A stretch of DNA of 64,000 nt from Adiantum capillus-veneris. Its lineage: Eukaryota; Streptophyta; Polypodiopsida; Polypodiales; Pteridaceae. The position numbers were made by a program, and so were the translations under genes. The notes under the pieces are model-generated. The model searched no databases and was not told the DNA's origin. It saw only the letters and a program-made list of their open reading frames with translations. Below, piece after piece: positions 23,910-33,399 of the stretch. The stretch is from the NCBI GenBank assembly GCA_014529385.2, contig CM043962.1, positions 129,650,574 to 129,714,573 of the forward strand. Direction: 5' to 3'. Each line of letters begins with the position of its first letter. Positions within the stretch are counted from its first letter, which is position 1.

Positions 23910-24420
23910 AAGTTCTTGTGCACGCATTCATATCACCCAAGTCAGTAATCTTACCCTTGGTCTTGAAGTGAACAATGTCTTCCTTTAGATCAACAAAAGG
24001 TTGATCTCTATCCAAGCAAGCATAAAGGTTGGAGTCATGGTGAGAATGTAACAAAAGTGGGTATGGCGGTTGGTGTGATTCTTTTCAACCATAAGTGGCA
24101 TTTATGATTGTCATTTTGGACAATAGATATACAATCTTTAAATCCCTTCTTGATCATGAACTCCACACTTCCTTGTCCACTTCATTGCCTTTTATTTTTG
24201 ATCCACGTCAAAGAATGTAGATTGTATTTGTCTGAATCCACTCCCATGTTTCTGACAAGAAGTATGATATCCAATTCATTTGTTAGCGCATATACGCCAA
24301 TTCTTGCATTCCATGGATATCCATGACAATTTCAAAAGCACACTTGCAACCGTGAGTTGGTTTCATAGGTAATGTGTCCCTACTTGTTGGATGACCTTGC
24401 TTCCTCCTGGGGTGTATTTC
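23910..24420 (-). pseudogene. LINE endonuclease (APE-like) fragment
   Basis: On the minus strand, interrupted frames give HGMQELAY, then a SETW block (ISYFLSETWEWI) and, after frame changes, an LGDMNA motif. An ETW followed downstream by GDxN is typical of the apurinic-type endonuclease of LINEs. Neither RT nor ORF1 accompanies it. It lies just upstream of the ATP23 promoter region. Confidence 0.5.
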
Positions 24421-24430
24421 TTTCAAATGG

Positions 24431-24432
24431 GA

Positions 24433-24475
<43 letters not shown>

Positions 24476-24477
24476 CT
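24431..24477. repeat. Compound microsatellite (GT)n(GA)n
   Basis: A GT run is followed directly by a GA run. A second, longer GT/GA compound lies in intron 1 of the ATP23 gene at 24871-24974. Confidence 0.95.
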
Positions 24478-24753
24478 CACAATTAGAGGCATTTTTGTCT
24501 CCTAATAATGAGCCATTTCAACTTGAGAGCCCACAACGCCATCCAAAATCATAGTTCTCTTATCTTCGATTGCAGGATAACTAATTTTCCTTTTTTTTCC
24601 AAAAGGATAACTAATTTTCCTATGAAGAGTTGTAGAAAGGATTATTCAAAGGGTTATTTTGGGAATTTCGAAAGAAATTAAGGGCATTTTGGGAGTTTTT
24701 GGCAGTATTTTGGTAACTTTCACTGCACTAAGCGTCCCGAGACTGGTTGAACT
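24478..24753 (+). promoter_or_regulatory. 5' flank and likely promoter/5' UTR of the ATP23 gene
   Basis: This 276 bp lies between a microsatellite and the start ATG and contains no transposon sequence that I recognise. It is AT-rich and carries a 17 bp direct duplication (AGGATAACTAATTTTCC at 24574 and 24604). I see no unambiguous TATA box. The transcription start cannot be placed from sequence alone. Confidence 0.4.
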
Positions 24754-24856
24754 ATGGAGGAAGCAGTGAAATCCTTGTATGGTACGACAGTGGAGCATTG
24801 TGAAGAGATGATCGACCATTCCCTAGCACAGAGCGAGTCTCCCCCCCTCTCTTTCT
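24754..24856 (+). CDS. ATP23: ATP23 metalloprotease homologue, exon 1
   Basis: ATG 24754 opens MEEAVKSLYGTTVEHCEEM, matching the start of the ATP23 family, where a T-V-E-x-C-E-x-M-I block precedes the K-F-L-L-E helix. ATP23 is a zinc metalloprotease of the mitochondrial intermembrane space. In yeast it removes the Atp6 presequence and helps assemble ATP synthase. Stops appear further on (TAG at 24889), so an intron is required. The donor is ambiguous: GT at 24857 gives phase 1 and fits the acceptor chosen for exon 2. GT at 24869 also gives phase 1. GT at 24837 gives phase 2 and would need an acceptor inside the GA repeat. No cleavable presequence is apparent. Confidence 0.75.
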
Positions 24857-24888
24857 GTACCTTGCTCCGTGTGTGTGTGTGCGTGTGT

Positions 24889-24979
<91 letters not shown>

Positions 24980-24991
24980 CTTGTAAAACAG
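24857..24991 (+). repeat. ATP23 intron 1, mostly a (GT)n(GA)n microsatellite
   Basis: Of about 135 bp, about 100 bp (24871-24974) is a GT run followed by roughly 40 GA units. The acceptor proposed here is ATTGCTCTTGTAAAACAG at 24974-24991. An in-phase alternative uses the last AG of the GA tract (24972-24973) and would add 18 coding bases. The purine repeat displaces a normal polypyrimidine tract, so splice choice may depend on repeat length. Confidence 0.6.
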
Positions 24992-25119
24992 ACATTAAGG
25001 TGAAATTTTTGCTGGAGTCACATGAAAAGGCTGGATGTCCTATCGTGCGAAAGTTTTTCAAAGCTGTTAATTGCGGTGAAGGTATGGCTGCTGCTGGAGG
25101 CTACCAAGAAAAAAAAGGG
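24992..25119 (+). CDS. ATP23: ATP23 metalloprotease homologue, exon 2
   Basis: The frame reads IKVKFLLESHEKAGC, then a VRKFFKAVNC block and GGYQEKKG. These match the conserved V-K-F-L-L-E...K-A-G-C and F-x-K-A-V-N-C segments of ATP23, whose cysteines form part of the twin-Cys pattern of this intermembrane-space protein. The donor GGG/GTGCGT at 25120 leaves the frame at phase 0, as exon 3 requires. Reading through would hit a stop within about ten codons. Confidence 0.85.
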
Positions 25120-25389
25120 GTGCGTTCCTTTTCAGCCTAAACAGTTTTCTCTCACAGGGACTGACTGATTGCTGAATTTCAACTTCCTGTGTCATGAAAA
25201 TATCAGATGTTTCCGGCTTTCAACGATCATGAAATGCATCACCCTAGTAACTCTATATTAACAAAGCTCCCATCATGTCAGTAAAGGTTTCATCTGCTCG
25301 ACCGTCTTGCTTTGGTGCCTTTGGTTCTCTCCTCAAGGATACAGACCTTGACGCAAAGTCTAGAATAAGCATTTGAGACCCAAATTTTT
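25120..25389 (+). other. Intron 2, likely original intron sequence
   Basis: This stretch next to the donor site shows no repeat copy in the window and no ORF. Intron 2 as a whole runs 25120-54478 (29,359 bp); all entries between these points are insertions in it. Confidence 0.6.
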
Positions 25390-25724
25390 AAGATCTCACA
25401 AAAGGTTTAATTGGGCTTGAAGATCTTCTGCTTTTGGCATCCCTTGTAAGAATAAAAGGACCCTTAGGGGTCTCACTCTTCAGAGCATCAAGACGCAGAG
25501 TTTGAGAGCAGAGGACCTCTTGTGTTTTATACTTTGCTCAAGCTTTAATATAATAAAGAAATACCGAAAGGGGCACGAGGTTTAAGGGCCAATACCTTTG
25601 GGCACGGAACTACGCCGGGCAGTGTCAACTCAATTGAACTGTGGTTTTAAAGTTTTGAAGTATTTTAAAGGATTCTCTCATGTGTCGTGTTGGATTCCCG
25701 ACTTGGGTGCCCAATTTTGTGACA
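25390..25724 (+). repeat. Gypsy LTR fragment (R-U5 end)
   Basis: It carries the family signature AAATACCGAAAGGGGC, preceded by ATAATAAAG, and ends CCCAATTTTGTGACA, like the LTR of gypsy C. The U3 part is missing and no internal sequence follows. Confidence 0.7.
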
Positions 25725-25734
25725 CCGAGTGGCA

Positions 25735-26302
25735 TGTTACTAAAGAGGAGTTCCCGCCAACTTATGGGACCCCGTCCGATGGGGCCGAGTGACCTAGAGA
25801 GAATATACACACACACAAAAGCGTAGAAGATGATGATGTGGCAGCTGTACGGACGCCCGCGATTTGCGTTGGCAATGCCATGTGGCAGGCAATACGGATT
25901 TCCATGTTTTGCTTTGTTGACGTGACATTTGTACGGATTTCCGTGAAATGCGTTGGCAGCTTTTTAAGCCAGTTTTTGGGATCATATGATTTTGAGTTTT
26001 GGAAGCTTTTCATGTAACTGCTTTTCAAGGCCAAGGGCCTTCAAATATGTGCAGAGGACTCAGTCTCTAGCACTCTTCTGGGTGAAGGTGCAGAGCGTGA
26101 GTACCGGCATTGTACCGAGTTCAAGTAATATAAAGAAATACTGAAAGGGGAGCCAAGGTTTGGGGCCAGTGCTCTCTTGGGATGGAACTCCGCCACTCCC
26201 TGTCTCGTGTCATGCATCTCTTTTAGTTCAATTGTTATTTGAAGTGTTTAAAGTTGTTCAGTCTGTTCTTTTCCGTTGGCACGTGGTGCCCGTCCTGAAA
26301 CA
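25735..26302 (+). repeat. Element G 5' LTR with primer-binding site
   Basis: It starts TGTTACTAAAGAGG and ends CCTGAAACA. It shares the GAAATACTGAAAGGGG signature. TGGTATCAAAGC (26304-26315), 1 bp downstream, is a primer-binding site one base from the tRNA-Met consensus. The matching copy is at 27871. Confidence 0.65.
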
Positions 26303-26315
26303 GTGGTATCAAAGC

Positions 26316-27870
26316 TTCAGGCGTGTGCTTTTTTGAAAGCATACCGGTCCTACCAAAGAGTAGACAGAGCAAGATGGCGCTTCCAAAGTTCACCGGAAAT
26401 GTTATTTAAAGAATCTTTGTGTCGCGACCACGGACTATTAGCTACTCCCATCCTTACTTCATCACGTATCGGGCGCGCTCCCGTCTTCATCGCTCTGTCT
26501 TATAGGACATGAGCCATAAAGATCACTTGCAAAGAAGGATCAAGGATTTTTTTTCAAGCTGCTGTTTTTCTCAGAGGTAGTGCCATGCAGGTGGTGGATG
26601 TTTATAGCTACCAAGCCGCACACTCCAAGGACTTGGCAAGCTTTCAAGAAAATTGCCCGAAGTTACATGCCTTCAGACATCCTCCTTCGGATTGCAACTT
26701 CTGGCATAGTGGAGTATCCTGAAAGGCTTGCCACAAAAACCCTAGCAGATTAAAACTAGAAATTTCTCTGCATCTCTCACCAAGTGTCTCTTCTCCAGCT
26801 GATAACCTTAGAGGTACAGCGTGATTGCTATGTCTTGGGACTACCATCACCACCACATGAACACTGTCTGTCGAGGCTTGTTTCAGCTGTTCAAGAGCTT
26901 ATGAACCATGCTACCGTCAGATATAACCTTATGGAAGAAATGTAACCCTAACCTTGGTGCACGTTTTAGATGGAAAGCCAGTCGTCTTTTCGAGCTCAAT
27001 TGATGTCGAGATTGCTTTTTAAGTTTGAATTTTGTCTGAGAATTTATTTGAGAACTTGTTTGGTGATCTTGTTTGCAATTTGTTTGAAATAGATGGTATT
27101 TGTTTTGAACCTGTCTTGGTGCCGATTTGAACTGTTTGACTCTGGTTTTCATATTGATTTCAATGATTGGTGATTTACTCCCGGGTGGATTAGTGAGAAA
27201 TGATCTTTGAGAATGCTTGCACATACCCATGGCCCGGACCCTTGTGGTTATCTGCGGGGGAGTATTGAATGTTTGAAAAGTGTTGTTTTTACTCATGGTT
27301 CGGGCCCTTGTTGTTATTTACGGGGGGAGTATTAAGAAGTCTGAGCAGTGGTTACTCTCCTCATCTCCAAACGATGCAGGCTGCGGTCTGGGGGCGTTTG
27401 GTTGGAGAAGGCCTCTATATCTTCCGGCCCATACCTTTTTAGGTTATGCGGGAGGAGTGATGAGGAAGTCGTTGAACAGCTCATTGCCCGTACGTGGATG
27501 GTTATTTACGGGGGGAGTGTTCATCGGTGGCTTTATGTTTCTGTGTCTTGTAACATGCATATGTGAGCATTCGTGTTGCATTGTGATGTGCAAACCACTG
27601 AATATTCCTTATTGGATGAGATACTTCTGGGAAGCCAACGACCCAAGATATCAAGAGCTTCGATTTAGAATGAGACTCCTTATTGAATGAGATACTTTTT
27701 GGAAATCAACGATTCAGGATGTCAAGAGCTCCAATCTGGATTGAGAAAACTGATTGTGCCTTGGAACGACCCTCGGAATTTTTTTTGAGCTAACTTGAGT
27801 TGTTTTGCAGATATGCTGGGAAGAAGCAACAGAAGAAGTTTACCAACTTGCAAAGTCTTGTCGAGTGGCC
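26316..27870 (+). pseudogene. Element G internal region, decayed
   Basis: A gag-like start MALPKFTG at 26373 is stopped by TAA within a dozen codons. No RT or integrase follows. The rest holds three copies of a PPT-like run (TGCGGGGGAGTAT near 27255, ACGGGGGGAGTAT near 27322, ACGGGGGGAGTGT near 27508) and a 71 bp tandem duplication near 27609-27750. It is either an internally deleted element or a mixture of fragments. Confidence 0.45.
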
Positions 27871-28103
27871 TGTTACTAAAGAGGAGTTCTCGCCAACTTA
27901 TGGGACCCTGTCCTATGGGGCCCAAGTGACCTAGAGAGCATAAACTAAAGTGGGTTCAACACAGACACACACACACACACATACGCAAAAGTGTAGAAGG
28001 ATGACGTGGCAGCTGTACGGACGTCCATGATTTGCACTGATAGTGCCACATGGCAGACAATATGGATTTTTGTGTTTTGCGCCGCTAACGTGGCAATTGT
28101 ACG
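27871..28103 (+). repeat. Element G second LTR, truncated
   Basis: It matches 25735-25938 (TGTTACTAAAGAGGAGTTC, CAACTTATGGGACCC, GTGGCAGCTGTACGGACG) and stops at about 28103 after TTGTACG. The (AC)n run near 27965 is longer than in the other copy. Confidence 0.65.
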
Positions 28104-28350
28104 CCGTAAGGAATTCAAGGTCACTTGCAAGAGAAAAGAGTTCGTTTTTGCCCTAAAAAGCTCTAAAAACATGCTTTTTGTTTTGTATGATGCAGAGACT
28201 TTTAAAAATCTCTTCGACGGTTGAGAATTTGGATATGCGACAAAAGGAAAACTTGATCCTCTTGACAAGCTCTACACATTGACGCGAAAAGATTTGATAT
28301 CTGACAACTTTGAAAAATTAGGGTTTTTGTAGAAAATTTCAGCATGTGTG
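28104..28350 (+). pseudogene. Unidentified coding-like remnant
   Basis: The + frame reads KEFKVTCKRKEFVFALK, SKNMLFVLYDAETF, then a TGA, then KGKLDPLDKLYTLTRKDL and a TAG. Composition is protein-like and a single stop breaks about 80 codons. I recognise no family. It begins exactly where the truncated LTR ends. Confidence 0.35.
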
Positions 28351-28530
28351 GAATTAATGTTTTTGGAAGATCTTGTCCTTTGTGTACAAATAACAAGTGA
28401 AATCGAGAATGAAATGCTGAGAAATCTGCACTTGAATGCAATTGGAAGCAATGACAGCTCTAGAATGAACCTAATTACAATAAGAATCATGAATTTCGCA
28501 TGATGATGAATGAGATGACCGGATACTATG

Positions 28531-29369
28531 GTGAGTGTTAAAGACTTGGACACCCCAAGTCGGAAATCTGGCACGACACACCAAAGACTCACTTAAAATA
28601 CTTCACAGCTTTATCACACTTTAAAGATAGAGTCGCCATGGCCTGACATAGTTCTGTGCCCAGAGGTATTGGCCCCAAAATCTGGCACCCCTTCCGGTAT
28701 TTATTTTTATACTAATGCTTGAGCAAGGTTACAACCCCCGAGGGACCTCTGCTCTCAAACTCTGCGTCCAGATGCTCTGCAGAGTGAAGCCCCAAGGGTC
28801 TATTTATTCTTACAAGGGATAGTATGGTGAGTAGATGACTGGATACTATGGTGAGTGTTAAAGACTTGGACACCCCAAGTCGGAAATCTGGCACTACACA
28901 CCAGAGAATCACTTAAAATACTTCACAGCTTTATCACACTTTAGAGATAGAGTCGACACGGCCTGGCATAGTTCTGCGCCTAGAGGTATTGGCCCCAAAA
29001 TCTAGCGCCCCTTTCGGTATTTATTTTCATATTAATGCTTGAGCAAAGTTACAACCCCCGAGGGACCTCTGCTCTCAGACTCTACGTCTAGATGCTCTAC
29101 AGAGTGAAGCCCCAAGGGTCTATTTATTCTTACAAGGGATGCCTCAAAAACAAAGCCCAAGAGCAGTTAGTCAAAAGCAGTCAAATCCCAAAAGCATCTG
29201 GTCTAAAAACTGCCCAGAAAGCAGTCAGCGCAATTGGCAGAAATTTGTATAGCCTGCCACATCAGCATGTCAGCGCTTTTTGCGGAATATTTGTACGGCA
29301 ACCACGTCAACAATCAGTGCAATTTGCGAGATCTCCGTACAACTCTGCCATGTCATCAATTTTGTGACA
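28531..29369 (-). repeat. Gypsy-type LTR with tandem partial duplication
   Basis: A 320 bp period unit, GTGAGTGTTAAAGACTTGG at 28531 and again at 28851, covers the R-U5 part of a minus-oriented LTR (reverse complement of the AAATACCGAAAGGGG signature at 28693 and 29013). Only the second copy continues into U3 and ends GTCATCAATTTTGTGACA at 29369. The copies differ at a few percent of positions. Confidence 0.75.
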
Positions 29370-29399
29370 ATGAGCGCATCAAGAGTTCTTGAGGAATGA

Positions 29400-29885
29400 G
29401 GTGGCTACACAGGGATAAGATGACGAGTCTGAATGATTGAAACATTCTGTTCAGTATGAACTAAGTGTGTGATTGATGAACTGAAATTTTTGGATGAACT
29501 TGATTTTTGAGTACTCATCATGTGATTGTGTTTGAGTGCAGGATTGAAAGATGGAATGATTGACGAAATGATTGCAACATATTAGTCATGAGAAATCTAT
29601 GGACATGATTGCAATAAGAATTAGTTAATCCGACATCAGTGAGGTCCAATGTGGATCTAGATGCGATTGCTAAATACGTTGCCAAGAATCATGGTCCTAA
29701 ATCTGGATGGATTTTATGTGACTTGAATGTGATGTGATTTGGCTTGTCGTCTTTGTACAAGTACTGGATTTGTGTTGTCTAGTGCGTCGGTACTTAGAGT
29801 CAGTGTCTACTGAACTGGTTCATGGCTTATGTCTGATTTTGTAGGCGTAATCGAGGACGATTACAATTCTTTCAAGAGGGGGGTA
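29400..29885 (+). other. Gypsy 3' untranslated segment and PPT
   Basis: This is similar to the sequence before the 3' LTRs of gypsy C (52330-52709) and element E (61150-61507), with GACATGATTGCAATA, GTGCGTCGGTACTTAGAG and TTCTTTCAAGAGGGGGGTA. No coding region remains upstream. Confidence 0.7.
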
Positions 29886-30290
29886 TGTCACAAACTGATG
29901 ACGTGGTAGCTCGGGACTCAAGATGCAAGACCTGATGACGTGGCAAACTTGTACGGACAAGCCCGTGAATCGTGTTGGCATGCTGATGTGGCAGCAGTAC
30001 GGATCTCCGTGTTTTGCGTTGACATGCCACGTGGAAGGCTGTACAGATTTTCGGTATTTCCGATGGTTGCTTTTGGGCCAATAGCTTTTGAGTCGTAGCT
30101 TTCCATGTATTGCTTTTGAGTTTGAATGGCCAAGGGCCTTTAAATAAGAACCCAAGGCCACTCTTTTTACTCAGTGTGCTAACGAGCATATGAGCAAAGA
30201 GGGCCCGCGGGAGTTGTAACTTTGCTCAAGCATTAATATAAAAAGAAATACTGAAAGGGGTGCCAGATTTTGGGGCCAATACCTCTTTCT
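29886..30290 (+). repeat. Gypsy LTR, 3'-truncated
   Basis: It starts TGTCACAAACTGATGACG directly after the PPT and runs to the AAATACTGAAAGGGG signature, then breaks at about 30290. The inverted gypsy B-type fragment begins there. Confidence 0.75.
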
Positions 30291-30502
30291 AGAAATTTGA
30301 TTACAAAGCGAAATAGACACATGAGACATGTCCTGTTTAACAAAAACAAGAGAGTGATGTACATAGTCTATATACAACATTCTTGTTTATTATAAAACCA
30401 TGGAATTTCTAAGATAACATCTGCTCTATCCAGGCGCATGATGTGGAAATCCAGGTTCTCTTTGTAATCAGCTAGCTCGAGCGTCAAATCAAGAACCATC
30501 TT
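30291..30502 (-). pseudogene. Gypsy B-type protease-region fragment
   Basis: It is a near copy of 44155-44360, which encodes the segment after the gypsy B protease. The minus strand reads LYIDYVHHSLVFVKQDM, matching LYIDYVHLSLVFVRQDM in gypsy B. No other part of the element is attached. Confidence 0.75.
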
Positions 30503-30607
30503 TGTTACAAGTTTGGACACTCCAAGCGAGAAATCAATAGAAACACACGAATAGAAACTTCAAAATTGCTGAACTTTAAGAGAGAGAGAGAGAGAGAGAG
30601 AGTCGGT
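30503..30607 (-). repeat. LTR tip and (AG)n run
   Basis: TGTTACAAGTTTGGACACTCC is the start of a minus-oriented gypsy LTR. It breaks after about 70 bp into an AG microsatellite (30581-30602). Confidence 0.6.
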
Positions 30608-30777
30608 TGTTGGTCTGTGCCTTGCCCGGCCGCCCAAGCTATGGGCGTCCGCCCAGTGACCACCTTATTTGTTGTACATATACACAACAATAAGGAGTAG
30701 CTCACTTGAGCCCTACACTCTCTACTCTCTCCTTCTCCCCTTCCCGCACGCACACTGCACCGTGCACGCACTCTTCA
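30608..30777 (+). repeat. Copia LTR and primer-binding site
   Basis: It starts TGTTGGTCTGTGCC and ends CACTCTTCA, 170 bp. It is followed by TTGGTATCAGAGCTTTGG, the tRNA-Met primer-binding site. This is a 5' LTR whose element has lost its coding part and 3' LTR. Confidence 0.7.
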
Positions 30778-31367
30778 ATTGGTATCAGAGCTTTGGCGGC
30801 GGCGTCTCGCAACGGAGCTCGGTGCTTGGCGACACTGGATCGGAGCGGTGCGGGACAGATCAGGCAAGGATTGATTGCACCCGGAGGAGATCGGGCGGAT
30901 CTCGGACTCCCGAGTCCCGGCGCACGCAGGGATTTTGGGGATCTTGATGATTCTCAGAGAATCAAGTAGGAAAGGGATCTCTACAAAGCTTGTGGAGCAT
31001 CGGCCGAGCAGTGAATTGCTTGGAATCGAGCCTCGGATAAGCAAAGGCGGGAGTCGAAGCCCTGAAGTAATCAAGGAGGAGAAGCCGACATAGAGTTTGA
31101 GCTTGGAATTGAGCAAAAGCTTGGTAGCAAGAGGAATCGACCGTATGCAGAGCTTGAAATCAAGCATTCGGGCAGCCACAAAAGCTTAGCAAGCAAGAGC
31201 AGGTAGAGCATGAGGAGGGAGCTTGGAACTGTGGTGATCACACACACACATTAGCCAAGCAATTGAGCACTGGCATGGCTGAGAATTGAAGCATTCAAAA
31301 CTTAGCAAAGGCCAAGCAACTGGAGCAAAAGGGGAATTTGCAGGGCCAAACTCGCTTGTGTGGTGTG

Positions 31368-31424
<57 letters not shown>

Positions 31425-31640
31425 TTACCTTGCAATTTGAGAACGCTGGCAGCTGACAGTGCAGCAAAGGGGGATTGAAGGAATTGGACAATGAGCAACC
31501 GGCCATACGTAGAAGTTTGGAAATGTGTTTGGCACCGAGCAGGACAGAGCTCACTGTCGGGAGAATCGAATACAACAAGAAATTGTATAGCTTGGAAGCA
31601 AGCGAACAAGGGGGAGTCGAGCTTGGGAGTGTGTGGTGGT
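30778..31640 (+). other. Copia leader remnant with (AC)n
   Basis: GC-rich then purine-rich sequence continues from the PBS. It resembles a copia leader in position but has no gag. It contains an (AC)n microsatellite at about 31368-31420. Frames here (for example 30669-30969) look random. Confidence 0.45.
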
Positions 31641-31647
31641 GATTACA

Positions 31648-31790
31648 CACACTATAACCGGTTTGTACAATGTAGAGGGCGGTACTATTTCAATTACCTG
31701 TTAACTTTACACAAAGCACTGTGAAGAAAAGAGAACACAGTTGCATCCAGCGACTAGAATGCCACTGCGCACACGAGACTGACACCTTGT
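31648..31790. repeat. Direct repeat of about 130 bp, copy 1
   Basis: ATAACCGGTTTGTAC to GCACACGAGACTGAC is repeated at 32998-33125 with about 10 percent differences. After copy 1 comes a minus-oriented GGTGCCCCTTTCGGTATTTC signature. The pair may be LTR edges of a small minus-strand element; no PBS or PPT was found to prove it. Confidence 0.55.
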
Positions 31791-32994
31791 AGGCCCCAAA
31801 ATTGGTGCCCCTTTCGGTATTTCTTTATTCAATTAATAGTTGACAATCCGTACACTTAGGCCAAACCCTCACAGAGCTGTTCAAACCTGGCGGGGGCTGA
31901 AAACACAGGTTTCCGACCTGATTTTGGCAGCATAGCGGCGCCAAAACCCTTGTAGGGCAAAAACACCTGTCTAGGACGGATTTCCTCCCAATTTAGAAGC
32001 TTTCTGATGAGCTCTAACAGAATTTCAGCGTGCTGTAATTCTCTGTTTTTCTGTTGTTAGGTGCCCAAAACCTTGTACACACATCCCAAGGCTCTCACAG
32101 AGTTCCCCTCGTGTTCCCTTGCAATTTAGGCGTGAAACCCTAAACCTGCAGAAAAACACAGTAGGCTGTAATTCTCTGTTTCGGATTGTTTTTAGCAGAG
32201 CGAGCACGTCTACGCGCGTCCCAAGGGCTCCCGCACACAATGGGATAGTTCCCCTATGAATTGGACGATTTTTGACGCGAGAAAACTCTCCAAATCTCGC
32301 AGTCTTTCGCGATGGAGCTGTGCGTATTTGTGGGGGATTCGTAGTTAGCTAATCCGGTTCCTGTTGAGAAGGCTCTTGCCTTGGCAAACCCACATAAACC
32401 TTTAGAATTGTACAAATTCATCTGAGTAGTCCAAACTAGTGGGGCATTACCATATGTGCCAAAGGGGAGAGAGAGATGCACGAGAGCAAATCATCGCGCT
32501 ACATGAGACAGAGGAGAAGGCAAGCTTTCCATTAAAGCTGTCAACTTGCACCCACTACTCACACAGTGTAAGTTCACTTATTGCAAAAGTAACTCTCAAC
32601 TCTTAAATTGGGCGCCCCCTCTTGCTGAAGGAAGTGGAAAATCCACCTGGAGCCGCCATGTGTCCAATTTGCCTCTTTTGAGTTAATTCTCTAGTTCCCA
32701 CTCACTTATAAAGTTATAAGTGACTTTCCGAGTTGCCAGATTTCATTTGGCGGCACAAGCTTTCATACTCATCAGAATTCAGTGCTAACTGGCCCGACCA
32801 GTCCCGGGTTGACCGACCTAGACTCCCGATGTGAGAAACCTGTTCGGCCGCAACAGATTCACACTGGCCATGCAATGTCCACTTGCACCTCTTCAAGGGT
32901 TCCGGGAAAACAAGTAAAAATAAAATAAAGAAAAATTTGTAGTACCTATTTAGAGAAGGCAACAAGAAAAATACACCTCTTGGTGACACACCCC
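31791..32994. other. Unassigned sequence between direct repeats
   Basis: About 1.2 kb with no ORF above background. It contains a repeated GGCTGTAATTCTCTG / GTGCTGTAATTCTCTG motif (32033 and 32163), each followed by lines that resemble each other (CCCAAGGCTC, AGTTCCCCT). This suggests an old tandem duplication of about 130 bp. I see no gene. Confidence 0.4.
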
Positions 32995-33125
32995 ACCATA
33001 TAACCGGCATGTACAAAGTAGAGGGCGGTACTTTTCAATTACTTGTTAACTTTAGACAGAGCACTGTGAAGAAAAGAGAGCACAGTTGCGTCCAACGACT
33101 ATAATGTCACTGGGCACACGAGACC

Positions 33126-33399
33126 GACGTCGTGAAAACCTGGTTGGACACCCATGTTCGCGTACATAGGGTTACCCATACCTGTTTGCATTGTCCCGAA
33201 CACATTCCCCGGCATATAACCTGTGGAAGGTCCAACCATAGCTTGAAACACTGAACCACCTCCGAAATAACCAGGATAAGTAATCGGTAATGGAAGGGTC
33301 TGACGCATAGCCTGTTCATTACTCCCTTGACCATTCACAAATGGTTCCTGTCCAGCTAAAGCAAACTGCTTTGGATCATTGGACACCACTGGTTGCTCA
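33126..33399 (-). pseudogene. Pro/Gly/Met-rich coding remnant of unknown origin
   Basis: The minus frame is open for about 88 codons and rich in Gly, Met, Pro and Gln, with blocks such as GYFGGGSVFQAMVG, GYMPGNVFGTMQTG and NPMYANMGVQPG. It may be a low-complexity gag N-terminus or a fragment of another protein. It abuts the LINE ORF2 end on one side and a direct repeat on the other. Confidence 0.4.

Noticed and set aside
24837-24869. A single certain donor site for ATP23 exon 1
   Set aside because: Three GT dinucleotides are possible and two keep the needed phase. I report 24856 as the exon end only as the best guess.
31295-31650. Cys-Val repeat proteins on the minus strand
   Set aside because: They arise from the (AC)n run at 31368-31420 and have no other support.
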